Below the pieces are notes generated by a model. That model was not told the DNA's origin. It worked only from the letters and a program-made list of their open reading frames with translations, and ran no database searches. DNA of 64,000 bases from CAG-826 sp964504595 (GTDB lineage: Bacteria > Bacillota_I > Bacilli_A > RFN20 > CAG-826): NCBI GenBank assembly GCA_964504595.1, contig CAZDEE010000003.1, positions 41,518-105,517 on the forward strand, given 5' to 3'. How positions within the stretch are numbered: the first letter of the stretch is position 1; each line of letters begins with the position of its first letter. This document shows, piece after piece, positions 8,551 to 16,744 of the stretch. The translations under genes were made by a program, and so were the position numbers.

Positions 8551-9825
8551 ATGAATTATAACACATTTATAATTAGGTTTAATTTAGACCCAAATGACTT
8601 TATTGATAAGGAGCCGGTTATCATAAAAACTGATGATATTATTGTCTATGAATTAATACAAAAAATAAATGATATTCTTTGTCCTATTTGTCACTCTAAA
8701 TGCCATATCAAGGATCATAATTGGGTAGAAATTAAAACCAACACAACGATTGGAAAAAAAGAAATATTACGAATTTATAAAACAAGATTAATTTGCACTA
8801 AATGTAGACATTCTTTTACACCAAAATTAAATGGATTAACCTATTATTCTAAAGTTTCATTGAGTACTAAAAATTCAATAATTAAAGAGTTTTATGAATT
8901 ACAATCTTTTTATTCGATTTCTAAGAGATATGGTATTTCTACAACTTCCGTTATCTCTATTTTTGATGACTATTTTAGATATGTACCAAGAAGAAAAATG
9001 CCTAAATATCTTTGTATTGATGAAAAACATTTTAAAACTGAAAATGGATCCTATATTGTTGTTATTTCCGATTTCTTCTCAGGTGAAATAATTGATGTTC
9101 TTGAAAATAGACAAATGCCTTATTTAGAAGATTATTTTTCTAAAATCTCTCAAAAAGAACGAGAAAACGTTAAAGTTTTTATATCTGATATGTACGAGGG
9201 ATACTATAACTGCTACAAAAAATATTTTCCAAAAGCTATTTTTGCTATAGACCTATTTCATGTTATTAAACTATTATCAACTGCAGTTAATCAATTAAGG
9301 ATCAGAACTTATAAACAGCATATTTATGAAGATTCTATTGAACGTCATTTCTTAAAAACTCAATGGAAAGTATTCCTTTGTAGTTATCATAAATTTGCAT
9401 ATAAACCATATCATAGTAAAAAATATAATTTAAATAGTACTTATGGCGATTTAATCCTATCATGTTTAAAAAAGCATCATCCATTTTGGGACGGTTATAC
9501 CATTCTTCAAGAACTTCTTAATTATTCAGTTTATGATCACTTTACTGATGCTCAAAACTTTGTTAATCGCATCATAAATAAATTACTTCTATCTGGAAAT
9601 GAATTGTTAGAAAAAGTTGCTCATACTTATAAAAAATGGTTGATTGGAATTACAAATGGAATCGCTAAAAATCAATCTGGAAAGCGTTACTCAAATGCTA
9701 TTGCTGAAAATAATAATTCACATATCCAAAGAATAATTAATGTTGGTTATGGCTATCATAATTTTGAAAGATTTAGAAAGAGAATTTTGGTGATTCGAAC
9801 TTACAAAAAAGGGAACAATGAGTAG
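8551..9825 (+). CDS. ISL3-family transposase
   Basis: 424 residues. An N-terminal zinc finger has Cys44/Cys47 and Cys82/Cys85, then an HTH-like region (about 105-140). The DDE catalytic domain shows Asp157 in 'CIDEKHF', Asp213 in 'ISDMYEGY', and Glu386 in 'NAIAENNNSHIQ', with the family pattern 'AIDLFHVIKLL' between them. It catalyses excision and integration of the surrounding element. The reading frame is intact from a strong ribosome site at 8540-8546 to a stop 85 bp inside the right end. Base composition matches the surroundings, so the donor was also AT-rich. Confidence 0.95.
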   Translation: MNYNTFIIRFNLDPNDFIDKEPVIIKTDDIIVYELIQKINDILCPICHSKCHIKDHNWVEIKTNTTIGKKEILRIYKTRLICTKCRHSFTPKLNGLTYYSKVSLSTKNSIIKEFYELQSFYSISKRYGISTTSVISIFDDYFRYVPRRKMPKYLCIDEKHFKTENGSYIVVISDFFSGEIIDVLENRQMPYLEDYFSKISQKERENVKVFISDMYEGYYNCYKKYFPKAIFAIDLFHVIKLLSTAVNQLRIRTYKQHIYEDSIERHFLKTQWKVFLCSYHKFAYKPYHSKKYNLNSTYGDLILSCLKKHHPFWDGYTILQELLNYSVYDHFTDAQNFVNRIINKLLLSGNELLEKVAHTYKKWLIGITNGIAKNQSGKRYSNAIAENNNSHIQRIINVGYGYHNFERFRKRILVIRTYKKGNNE

Positions 9826-9910
9826 TTTTCATCATCCCCCGTTTTTCTTTATAGTTTTTTTGAGTTTCACGGCTTAGACCCCGCTATCCCCCGTTCTTCT
9901 TTAAAGAACC

Positions 9911-9918
9911 TAAATTTT
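9911..9918. repeat. Right 8-bp target-site duplication
   Basis: TAAATTTT directly outside the right end, identical to 8416-8423. Confidence 0.9.
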
Positions 9919-9987
9919 ATCTTTTTAAGATCATTTCATATATAAGTTGATTTTTTTATTTTTTAAATTAATATGTTATCTATTTAA

Positions 9988-11298
9988 TTAATTATTACTA
10001 GCTTTATTTTCTTGTGAATTAACTCTAGCGCTAATTTTTCCTTCTGGTGATATTTCACCCGCTTTAAACAAAGCAGTTTTAGTAAGGAATGGCCCAAATA
10101 ATTCATATATTAGTACACCAAATAAAGTAATACTCGCTATCATTTCACCTGCTTCTCCAAGAAATGCTTGTGCTTTAATAGCCATACCTAAAGCTACGCC
10201 TGCTTGAGGGAATAAAGTAATTCCTAAATACTTTTTAACATTTTCTGGCGCTTTGGATATTTGCGCTCCTATATTCGCACCAAAATACTTACCTAAACAA
10301 CGGAAAACGATATAAACTACTCCAACTAAAACAATTAACAAATTAGTAAATACTGATAATTCAAGTTCTGCACCACTTAATACAAAAAATAAGATAAAAA
10401 TTGGTGCAGTCCATCGATCGAGTCTATCCATAAGTTCACTAGAGAAATCGCAGCAATTGCAGAATATAGTACCAAGCATCATACATGTTAATAAAGATGA
10501 AAATGCAATGTGTACTCCAGCTATATCAAAACTCATCATTGAAAGTCCGACAGTAAATAAAACAAATGTTACGCTCATTGCTAAGCGCTTAGAACGCGAA
10601 TGGAAAAATCTTTCAAAGAATGTAAATAGTACTCCCATTATTGTTCCTAAAGCAAGAGAAAGTATAACTTCTAATAATGGTTCAACGATAATCGAAATCA
10701 TATCTATACTGCCATTCATGAGAGCCTTAGCTATTCCAAAAGAAATAGCAAAAAGTACTAATCCAACTGCATCATCTAACGCAACTACTGGTAAAAGTGT
10801 ATCTGTTACAACCCCTTTTGCTTTATATTGTCTAACAACCATAAGTGTTGCAGCTGGCGCTGTTGCCGCAGCAATTGATCCTAAGACAATCGCAACAGGA
10901 AGTGATAAAACATTTGGAATAATTAAATGTAATACTATAAGAGCTATATCCACAACAATTGTGGTAAATACCGCTTGAAAAACACCAATAACAAGAGCTT
11001 GTTTACCTATACTTTTAAGTTGTGAAAGTCTAAATTCATTACCAATAGAAAAAGCAATAAAACCAAGAGCTATATCTGAAAGTAATGAATAGGATTTAAT
11101 GTCTTCCATACTAATAAATCCTAATCCTTTAACTTGAAATGCCCCTAAACAATATGGACCAATGAGTACTCCAGCAATCAAATATGCAGTAACGGCTGGT
11201 AATTTTAACACTTTTGCAAGGCGGGAAAGTATTAGACCTGAAAAAAGCGCTACAGAAAGCGCAAGTAAAATTTCCATAAATTGCCTCCTGAAATTCAA
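9988..11298 (-). CDS. Cation:proton antiporter (CPA2/Kef-type)
   Basis: 436 residues with about 12 membrane helices. It starts 'LALSVALFSGLILSRLAKVL', then 'LPAVTAYLIAGVLIGP' (the conserved second-helix signature), and has 'LDDAVGLVLFAI' near 175, which holds the paired acidic residues of the antiport site. It ends in a short soluble tail with no RCK/TrkA-N domain, so it is the membrane component only. It likely exchanges Na+ or K+ for H+. Its former terminator now holds the ISL3 element. It stands alone, divergent from the PerR-like gene. Confidence 0.85.
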   Translation of the reverse strand: MNFRRQFMEILLALSVALFSGLILSRLAKVLKLPAVTAYLIAGVLIGPYCLGAFQVKGLGFISMEDIKSYSLLSDIALGFIAFSIGNEFRLSQLKSIGKQALVIGVFQAVFTTIVVDIALIVLHLIIPNVLSLPVAIVLGSIAAATAPAATLMVVRQYKAKGVVTDTLLPVVALDDAVGLVLFAISFGIAKALMNGSIDMISIIVEPLLEVILSLALGTIMGVLFTFFERFFHSRSKRLAMSVTFVLFTVGLSMMSFDIAGVHIAFSSLLTCMMLGTIFCNCCDFSSELMDRLDRWTAPIFILFFVLSGAELELSVFTNLLIVLVGVVYIVFRCLGKYFGANIGAQISKAPENVKKYLGITLFPQAGVALGMAIKAQAFLGEAGEMIASITLFGVLIYELFGPFLTKTALFKAGEISPEGKISARVNSQENKASNN

Positions 11299-11459
11299 CC
11301 GCTTAATTGTAGTACTTTATATTTTATTTGTAAAGGATAATAAATAATTAATTAATCTATTTATAAGATAATAATTTTAATCATTATATATATCATTTAT
11401 TTTTATTAAATATTAAAAATAGTTTTTTATAATTATTGAAAAAATTTATCAATAAGTGC

Positions 11460-11497
11460 TTGAAATAAATTTTATAAAGTGTATAATCTATATTGTA
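11460..11497 (+). promoter_or_regulatory. Promoter of the PerR-like gene with overlapping imperfect palindrome
   Basis: TTGAAA (11460-11465), a 16-base spacer, and TATAAT (11482-11487). The -10 box begins a 16-bp imperfect palindrome (11482-11497, TATAAT-4-ATTGTA) that resembles the PerR/Fur box of Bacillota. A repressor bound there would block the promoter, so autoregulation is likely. Confidence 0.5.
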
Positions 11498-11532
11498 AAT
11501 GAAAAACTTTTTCAATTAGAAAAGGTGGTGGT

Positions 11533-11925
11533 ATGATGGTTAGAAGAAAAACAAAGCAAAGAGAAAACATCTATTTAGCTATTAAAAATCTAGGTCATGC
11601 TACTTTTGAGCAAATATTAGATTACTTAAAAGAAAACAATTTAAATGCTTCATTAGTTACTTTATATCGTAATCTTGCTTTTTTATTAGAGGAAGAAAGA
11701 ATCCGCATGGTTGAAATAGCCAAAAAAGCAGTTTATGAAACAACCGAACTAGACCATCATTATCACTTTTCTTGTCGCGATTGTGGACAAATAATTGATA
11801 TAGATAAAGATGATATCTTAATTTATTTTCCACATCTTGAACATTTATGTGATTTAACTATTGAAAAAGTAGATATTCTATTACAAGGTCGTTGCCCTAA
11901 TTGTAGCAACAAACAACAGCATTAA
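11533..11925 (+). CDS. Fur-family metal/peroxide regulator, probably PerR
   Basis: 130 residues. An N-terminal winged helix includes 'NASLVTLYRNLAFLLEE' (about 38-54), the DNA-recognition helix of the family. The metal site is 'HHYHFSC' (75-81) and structural zinc is bound by Cys81/Cys84 and Cys121/Cys124. The gene sits 28 bp upstream of a reverse rubrerythrin, a peroxide reductase typically in PerR regulons, so PerR is favoured over Fur or Zur. Two adjacent ATGs (11533 and 11536) both fit the ribosome site AAAGGTGG at 11521-11528. Confidence 0.85.
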   Translation: MMVRRKTKQRENIYLAIKNLGHATFEQILDYLKENNLNASLVTLYRNLAFLLEEERIRMVEIAKKAVYETTELDHHYHFSCRDCGQIIDIDKDDILIYFPHLEHLCDLTIEKVDILLQGRCPNCSNKQQH

Positions 11926-11953
11926 TCCGAAAAACGGAAAGAGGAGAATTAAA

Positions 11954-12502
11954 ATGAAATATCAATGCAAAATTTGTGGACAAGTATTTGAAGTTGCAGA
12001 TGGTGAAGAACCAGTTTGCCCAGTATGTAAAGCCAAAGGTGATAAATTAGTCATCTTTGAAGAAAAAAAGGAAGGATTAACATGGCCTGCTGAACATGTT
12101 TTAGGAATTGCTAAGGATACTGATGAAATCGTTCTTGATGGATTAAGAAATCACTTTAATGGTGAATGTAGTGAAGTTGGTATGTATATGGCTATGGCAC
12201 GCGTTGCATTCCGTGAAGGCTATCCAGAAATCGGACAATTATTCGAACAAATCGCTCATGAAGAAGCCGAACACGCTGCACGTTTTGCTGAATTACTTGG
12301 AGAATTAGTCTCCGATAGCACCAAAGCAAATATTGAAAAAATGCTTGCAGGAGAAAATGGAGCTTGTTTTGGAAAAATGGACATTGCAACCCGCGCTAAA
12401 CAATTAGGATTAGATGCAATTCATGATTCAGTTCACGAAATGGCGCGTGATGAAGCACGTCACGGAAAAGCTTTAGAAGCAATGTTAAAACGCTACTTCT
12501 AA
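11954..12502 (+). CDS. Reverse rubrerythrin (NADH-dependent peroxide reductase)
   Basis: 182 residues with the domains in reversed order: an N-terminal rubredoxin-like Fe(Cys)4 domain ('CKICG' at 4-8, 'CPVCK' near 22-26) and then a four-helix diiron domain with 'EEAEHAARF' and 'DEARHGKAL' as its Glu-x-x-His ligand motifs. In Clostridium the homologous reverse rubrerythrin reduces H2O2 and O2 with electrons from NADH:rubredoxin reductase. It is co-transcribed with the PerR-like regulator and has a strong ribosome site (GAGGAG). It fits an anaerobe's oxidative-stress defence. Confidence 0.93.
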   Translation: MKYQCKICGQVFEVADGEEPVCPVCKAKGDKLVIFEEKKEGLTWPAEHVLGIAKDTDEIVLDGLRNHFNGECSEVGMYMAMARVAFREGYPEIGQLFEQIAHEEAEHAARFAELLGELVSDSTKANIEKMLAGENGACFGKMDIATRAKQLGLDAIHDSVHEMARDEARHGKALEAMLKRYF

Positions 12503-12524
12503 TATTTATTAATAACATAACTTT

Positions 12525-12549
12525 AAGGGGCTCATAAGAGTCCCTTTTG
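12525..12549 (+). terminator. Terminator of the PerR-rubrerythrin operon
   Basis: Arms 12525-12533 and 12538-12546 pair with one bulge, followed by a short T run. It lies 22 bp after the rubrerythrin stop. Confidence 0.65.
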
Positions 12550-12576
12550 TATTATAATAATCACGGAGGAAATCAT

Positions 12577-13449
12577 ATGAAAGGTGCCATAATTGTCAAT
12601 GCATATAAAATTTATCCAAGTGTTCAACACCAAATAAATAGATTTAAAGAAGAATTCTTAATTCGTAGTATTCAAATCGATGTTTTATCAAACAAAGATG
12701 TTTTAGTATATCTTTCAAATTCTAAAGTTATTAGTAAATTAAAAAAATATGATTTTATTATTAATTTAGATAAAGATAAATATGTTGCTTTACTAATTGA
12801 GAAATTAGGTATTCCTTTATTTAACAATGCTGAAAGTTTAATTTTATGTGATGATAAGATGCTAACTCACATTGCCCTTTCAAACAATCTTATTAAAATG
12901 CCAAAAACTATATCCGCACCTCTATGCTATAGCAACAATATTTCAAATGACTGGCTTGCAAACGTTACAAAAGAACTGTCATTTCCTTTTGTAGCAAAGG
13001 AGTGTTTTGGTTCCCTTGGCGAACAAGTATACTTAATATCTTCAAAAGAAGAATTGATTGATTTTGAAAATAGCCATCGTTACAAGCCTCATTTTTATCA
13101 AGAATTTATCGAATCTAGTAAAGGAAGAGATGTACGAATAATTCTAATTGGAGGAAAAGTAGCGGCATATATGGAAAGATATTCAACATCAGATTTTAGA
13201 AGCAATCTTTCACAAGGAGGAAAAGCTAGAGCAATTCACTTAACAAGCGCTTTTAAACATGCTGCAGAACTTGCTGCAAATACTTTAAAACTCGATTATT
13301 GCGGAGTTGATCTTCTTTATGGGCCAAATAATGAACCAATATTATGTGAAGTAAATTCAAATGCATTTTTTAAAGGCATTGAAGAAGTTACAGGTATAAA
13401 TATTGCAAGCAGATTAGTGGATCATATAATAAAGAAAGTTTCTTACTAA
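12577..13449 (+). CDS. RimK-like ATP-grasp ligase
   Basis: 290 residues from the ATG at 12577, chosen because GGAGG precedes it by 8 bases. The frame stays open upstream into the preceding terminator, so a longer form is unlikely. The ATP-grasp core has 'FPFVAKECFGSLGEQVYLI' (glycine-rich loop region), 'QEFIESSKGRDVRIILIGG', and the Mg-binding 'DLLYGPNNEPILCEVNSNA'. Relatives (RimK, LysX, CphA-like) attach amino acids to carboxylates. The acceptor is unknown. It is a single gene with a terminator at 13472. Confidence 0.8.
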   Translation: MKGAIIVNAYKIYPSVQHQINRFKEEFLIRSIQIDVLSNKDVLVYLSNSKVISKLKKYDFIINLDKDKYVALLIEKLGIPLFNNAESLILCDDKMLTHIALSNNLIKMPKTISAPLCYSNNISNDWLANVTKELSFPFVAKECFGSLGEQVYLISSKEELIDFENSHRYKPHFYQEFIESSKGRDVRIILIGGKVAAYMERYSTSDFRSNLSQGGKARAIHLTSAFKHAAELAANTLKLDYCGVDLLYGPNNEPILCEVNSNAFFKGIEEVTGINIASRLVDHIIKKVSY

Positions 13450-13471
13450 TACACCTCACTTAATTTAAATT

Positions 13472-13504
13472 AAAGCTCCAACATATTAAAAAGAGCTTTT
13501 TTAT
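13472..13504 (+). terminator. Terminator of the ATP-grasp gene
   Basis: 7-bp stem (13472-13478 with 13493-13499) followed by a T run; the loop is about 14 bases. Confidence 0.65.
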
Positions 13505-13533
13505 TTGACATATTCTGTTTTATTTACTATCAT
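13505..13533 (+). promoter_or_regulatory. Promoter of queT
   Basis: Consensus TTGACA (13505-13510), a 17-base spacer, and TATCAT (13528-13533). Transcription would start at about 13540, just before the riboswitch. Confidence 0.7.
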
Positions 13534-13545
13534 TTTCACTAGTTT

Positions 13546-13586
13546 AAGATGTTCCTTGCATAACCATCTTAATAAAAACAAGGGAG
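13546..13586 (+). promoter_or_regulatory. preQ1-I riboswitch controlling queT translation
   Basis: A 6-bp stem P1 (13546-13551 with 13565-13570) encloses a loop carrying CCTTG (13554-13558). An A-rich tail leads to CAAGG (13579-13583), which pairs with the loop to form the H-type pseudoknot of preQ1-I riboswitches. CAAGG overlaps the ribosome site (AAGGGAG, 13580-13586), so bound preQ1 would block translation of the queuosine-precursor transporter. Size, A-rich tail and downstream gene all agree with the class. Confidence 0.85.
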
Positions 13587-13594
13587 AGATTTTT

Positions 13595-14089
13595 ATGAAA
13601 CAAACGTCCAAATGGACTACAAAAGACATATCTAAAATCGCTATCGTTATGGCGGTCTATATCGTATTAACAGTGGCAATAACTCCACTTTCTTATGGCG
13701 CTATCCAATTTAGGTTCTCTGAATTATTAATCTTAATATGTTTCTTCAATAAAAAATATAATATCGCAATAATCACCGGATGTTTAATTGCAAATATTTT
13801 TTCACCTTTAGGTATTATCGATGTTGTTTTTGGTACATTATCAACAATTTTAACATGTTTCTGTATTAATAAATCAAAAAATATATGGATTGCAAGTATT
13901 TTTGCTTCTTTATGGAATGGTTTAATCGTAGGGGGCGAATTATCTATTTTTTATAAGCTTCCTTATATTTTAACTATGCTTCAAGTCGTATTAGGGGAAT
14001 TCGTTATTGTTACAATAATTGGTTGTCCTTTTTGGATATTATTAAATAATAATAAAAGATTTTCTTCTCTAATTGAAAGTAAAAGATAA
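13595..14089 (+). CDS. queT: Queuosine precursor transporter QueT
   Basis: 164 residues from ATG 13595, which follows the riboswitch-embedded ribosome site by 8 bases. About five membrane helices are present, with the QueT-family signature 'YGAIQFRFSELLILICFF' (charged residues in a helix turn) and 'LIANIFSPLGIIDVVFGTL'. It is the substrate-binding S-component of an ECF transporter for preQ0/preQ1, and it needs the shared EcfAA'T module, which is not in this window. Regulation by the preQ1 riboswitch directly supports the substrate. Confidence 0.92.
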   Translation: MKQTSKWTTKDISKIAIVMAVYIVLTVAITPLSYGAIQFRFSELLILICFFNKKYNIAIITGCLIANIFSPLGIIDVVFGTLSTILTCFCINKSKNIWIASIFASLWNGLIVGGELSIFYKLPYILTMLQVVLGEFVIVTIIGCPFWILLNNNKRFSSLIESKR

Positions 14090-14167
14090 ACTATGTTTAT
14101 TTTATCTAACAATTCATTTTTTTAATAGCAAATTTCTATGATATAATATTCTTTGAAGGTGATTGAA

Positions 14168-14677
14168 ATGGAATTATTTAATAAAACTAACTTAACTACA
14201 AATTTACAAATTAATTTTTCTAAAAAGCTATTTTGGAATAGCAGTAAAAAAACAATTATTACTTTAGAATCGGTTTTACTTGCGATAATAATAATTGTTT
14301 TATGTTTATATATTGATAAATTTTGGCTTGCAATATTATGTGGAGTATTGATGATTATCTTTCCTCTAGCCTTAATGTTCATGCTCAATACCGCGACTAA
14401 AAAAACATTGAGCAAATCTGAAGAGGCACCTACCGCTCAAATGGACTATCATTTTAATGATAAAGGAATTAATGTTAAAATAACTATTAACGGCTTATCA
14501 AATCAACTATCTTATACATACGATCGCTTTGTACAAATAATTGAAACGAAAGACTTATTTGTTTTTATGATTGAAAATAATCAAGCATTTTATGTTGAAA
14601 AATCAGGATTCTACGATGGAAATATTGCTAGTCTATCATCATTTTTAAAAACTTTAGATCAATATAAAAGAATATAG
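14168..14677 (+). CDS. YcxB-like membrane protein
   Basis: 169 residues from ATG 14168 (ribosome site AAGGTGATT). The N-terminal 35 residues are soluble, two membrane helices span about 40-85, and a C-terminal beta-rich domain contains 'YHFNDKGINVKITIN', 'LSYTYDRFVQIIETKDLFVFMI' and 'AFYVEKSGF'. This is the arrangement of YcxB-like proteins (PH-like domain after a membrane hairpin). A TATAAT at 14142-14147 could be its promoter. It is 11 bp upstream of the CotH-kinase lipoprotein and likely co-transcribed. Function unknown. Confidence 0.65.
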   Translation: MELFNKTNLTTNLQINFSKKLFWNSSKKTIITLESVLLAIIIIVLCLYIDKFWLAILCGVLMIIFPLALMFMLNTATKKTLSKSEEAPTAQMDYHFNDKGINVKITINGLSNQLSYTYDRFVQIIETKDLFVFMIENNQAFYVEKSGFYDGNIASLSSFLKTLDQYKRI

Positions 14678-14688
14678 AGGATTAAAAA

Positions 14689-16680
14689 ATGAAAAAGAGT
14701 AAATTAATATTACTATCTAGTATTTTATTTTTTAGTAGCTGCTCTATTGATTTTAACATCCCCGTTTCATCAAATTCTAATTTAGCTTCCTCATCAAGTA
14801 GCAACATTAACATATCTTCAACTTCAAACATTTCCACCAAACCAGTTGAAGATTTGACTAATGATGATTTAACATATTTAGACCTATTTGATATAAATAA
14901 CATCGTTTCTGTTGAAATAAACATGTCAACATCAGAACTTAAGAAAATTCAAAATGACTACTACAAATATGGTAATTTAAATGCTAAGTCACCAATTTAT
15001 CGACGCGCCGATAATGTTAAAATAACAATCACAATTAAAAATAAAGACTTTGTTTTTGAATATGATGACGTCGGTGTTCGCATGAAAGGCAACACATCTC
15101 GTCACGATTTTATTGATGAAGACGGAAATATATTTGCTAATATTCATTTAAAACTTTCATTTGAAGAAACTTTTGATGATCCTAATTTATATTTAGATGA
15201 TGAAATAATGGTATGGGATGACGCTACTAAAAAGAAAGAACGTGAAGACCGCGATTTTCTAAAAATGAGTAAATTAGATTTACGTTATAATAAACTTTGT
15301 GATCAATCACATATAAAAGAATACTACGCTCTTGAAATGTATCGGAGCTTTGGAATACTATCACAACATAGTAATTTTGGAAAAGTTATCATCAATCAGG
15401 ATGGTAACAAAAACGTAAATTATGGAACTTATTTAATTACTGAGCCATTAACAAAAAAATTTATAAAAAATTCCTTAAGTAGTGATGATAATTATATTAA
15501 TTTAGGAACTTGGGATGAGGAAAAGAAAGGTGTTATTGGCGTTGCTGGTTCTTCATATGGGCAATTATATAAAGCATCTTATGGTATAAACGGAGGATCT
15601 GGTGTACCTAATATGTCTTATTTAAACGACAACATGTTAGGCGTAGAATCCGATGACCACATTAACGTTCCTGCATTTGAAATTAAAACCAATACTGATA
15701 ATGGAGGAGATCATACCTTAATAAAAAACACCTTCTCTGCCTTAAAAAATAGTACTGAAGATATTATTGACCAATATGTTGATTTAGAGTACTTTGCCAT
15801 GTTTGAAGCAATTTCAACTATATTAGGAAATCCTGATGATTTAAGAAACAACTATAATAATTACAGCTTATATTTTAGAAGAACAGATGGAAAAATGGTT
15901 ATTATTCCTATCGATCAAGATCGTGTTTTAGGAAATTCAAGAGAATGGGATCCTAGTGGAAATGCCTTATCAGAAATATCACCTTTTGAAAAAAAAGCCA
16001 TTGGTAATGGAGGTAATCAAGTTAATCCTTTATATCTTAAAACTATTTTAGATAGCAAAAGTTCCACCCGTGATAAATATATAGAAGCATTAAGAAAAGT
16101 ATTAAATAGTACTTGGATTAGTAACGAACACTTCGACAATATTTATAATATAGTAAAATCGCATTATGAAAGATTTGAAAAAGAATCGATTAATCCTGTT
16201 ACCTTTTCTTTAAATGAAACTTATGAAGGATCAAATCATAATATGAATTTTAAAGAATATATATCAAAGAAAATCAAAACAATTAATAATGCCTTAAGTA
16301 GCGGTTCTTCTCCTGATAATGGAAACAATAATTCTTCAACAACCTCGCCATTAATATCTAACTTAATTGAAAATTGTAGTGAATTCTATTTCCGATATAC
16401 GCAAAACTGGGAAACCTGTGATGAAACCAATCGTTTTTATAAAGTTGATGAAACCACTTATCGTTATGATCATATAATTTTAGATGAAGATATCGATAAT
16501 TTTAGATTTAAAGTATTCGCGGCAGAATTAGGATATTGGTTAAGAACTGAAACTAATGGAGGAATGCTTGTTAAGCATGGAAACGACATTTATATAAATC
16601 CTAGCGTAGATGACTTAGGAAAAACTTTCTCTGTTACAATAGATAAATCTTTAGGAACCTGTAGCTGGGTAATTATGTAA
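14689..16680 (+). CDS. CotH-kinase family lipoprotein
   Basis: 663 residues. A lipoprotein signal ends in 'FFSSC' (Cys18), then a Ser/Asn-rich linker. The CotH domain (about 70-500) shows 'GVRMKGNTSRHDF', 'FLKMSKLDLRYNKLCDQSHIKEYYALEMY' in segments, 'YFAMFEAIS' and the metal-binding 'IPIDQDRVLG' near 408. The last 110 residues form a separate Trp- and Tyr-rich module. CotH proteins are atypical kinases that autophosphorylate and phosphorylate spore-coat or surface proteins, and others process extracellular substrates. Here the protein is anchored outside the cell, so surface modification is plausible. It is downstream of the YcxB-like gene. Confidence 0.85.
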   Translation: MKKSKLILLSSILFFSSCSIDFNIPVSSNSNLASSSSSNINISSTSNISTKPVEDLTNDDLTYLDLFDINNIVSVEINMSTSELKKIQNDYYKYGNLNAKSPIYRRADNVKITITIKNKDFVFEYDDVGVRMKGNTSRHDFIDEDGNIFANIHLKLSFEETFDDPNLYLDDEIMVWDDATKKKEREDRDFLKMSKLDLRYNKLCDQSHIKEYYALEMYRSFGILSQHSNFGKVIINQDGNKNVNYGTYLITEPLTKKFIKNSLSSDDNYINLGTWDEEKKGVIGVAGSSYGQLYKASYGINGGSGVPNMSYLNDNMLGVESDDHINVPAFEIKTNTDNGGDHTLIKNTFSALKNSTEDIIDQYVDLEYFAMFEAISTILGNPDDLRNNYNNYSLYFRRTDGKMVIIPIDQDRVLGNSREWDPSGNALSEISPFEKKAIGNGGNQVNPLYLKTILDSKSSTRDKYIEALRKVLNSTWISNEHFDNIYNIVKSHYERFEKESINPVTFSLNETYEGSNHNMNFKEYISKKIKTINNALSSGSSPDNGNNNSSTTSPLISNLIENCSEFYFRYTQNWETCDETNRFYKVDETTYRYDHIILDEDIDNFRFKVFAAELGYWLRTETNGGMLVKHGNDIYINPSVDDLGKTFSVTIDKSLGTCSWVIM

Positions 16681-16682
16681 TA

Positions 16683-16726
16683 AAAAAAGCATAAATTTAG
16701 GAGCAACCTTATATTTATGCTTTTTT
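16683..16726. terminator. Bidirectional terminator between convergent genes
   Basis: A 14-bp perfect stem (16683-16696 with 16713-16726) has A and T runs at both outer sides. It serves the CotH gene (plus) and cardiolipin synthase (minus). Confidence 0.9.
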
Positions 16727-16744
16727 ACTTTTACATTTTCTAAT

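Larger units (their letters stand above)
8424..9910 (+). mobile_element. ISL3-family insertion sequence, complete (1487 bp)
   Basis: The terminal inverted repeats are perfect over 25 bp (8424-8448 and 9886-9910), flanked by a perfect 8-bp direct repeat. One transposase gene fills the centre. Both ends also carry an 18-bp subterminal direct repeat (8463-8480 and 9837-9854). The outermost bases form a short palindrome (TTCTTTAAAGAA). Intact transposase, ends and target duplication indicate a recent and probably active insertion. A transposase-less relative lies at 63534-63944. Confidence 0.95.
8394..9954 (-). other. Terminator-like hairpin split by the insertion sequence
   Basis: The arms at 8394-8406 and 9942-9954 are complementary over 13 bp. 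Without the element and one target copy, the loop would be about 40 bases. Both arms are followed outward by T/A runs, so it was probably a bidirectional terminator serving the antiporter gene on the minus strand and the lipoprotein on the plus strand. The ISL3 element now lies in the former loop. Confidence 0.55.

Noticed and set aside
8384..8566. Minus-strand 60-codon frame across the left end of the IS
   Set aside because: It crosses the element boundary, has low-complexity Lys/Phe content and lies over the inverted repeat and transposase leader.
14122..14415. Minus-strand 97-codon frame opposite the YcxB-like gene
   Set aside because: The plus-strand frame has a ribosome site, membrane helices and operon context; this one has none.
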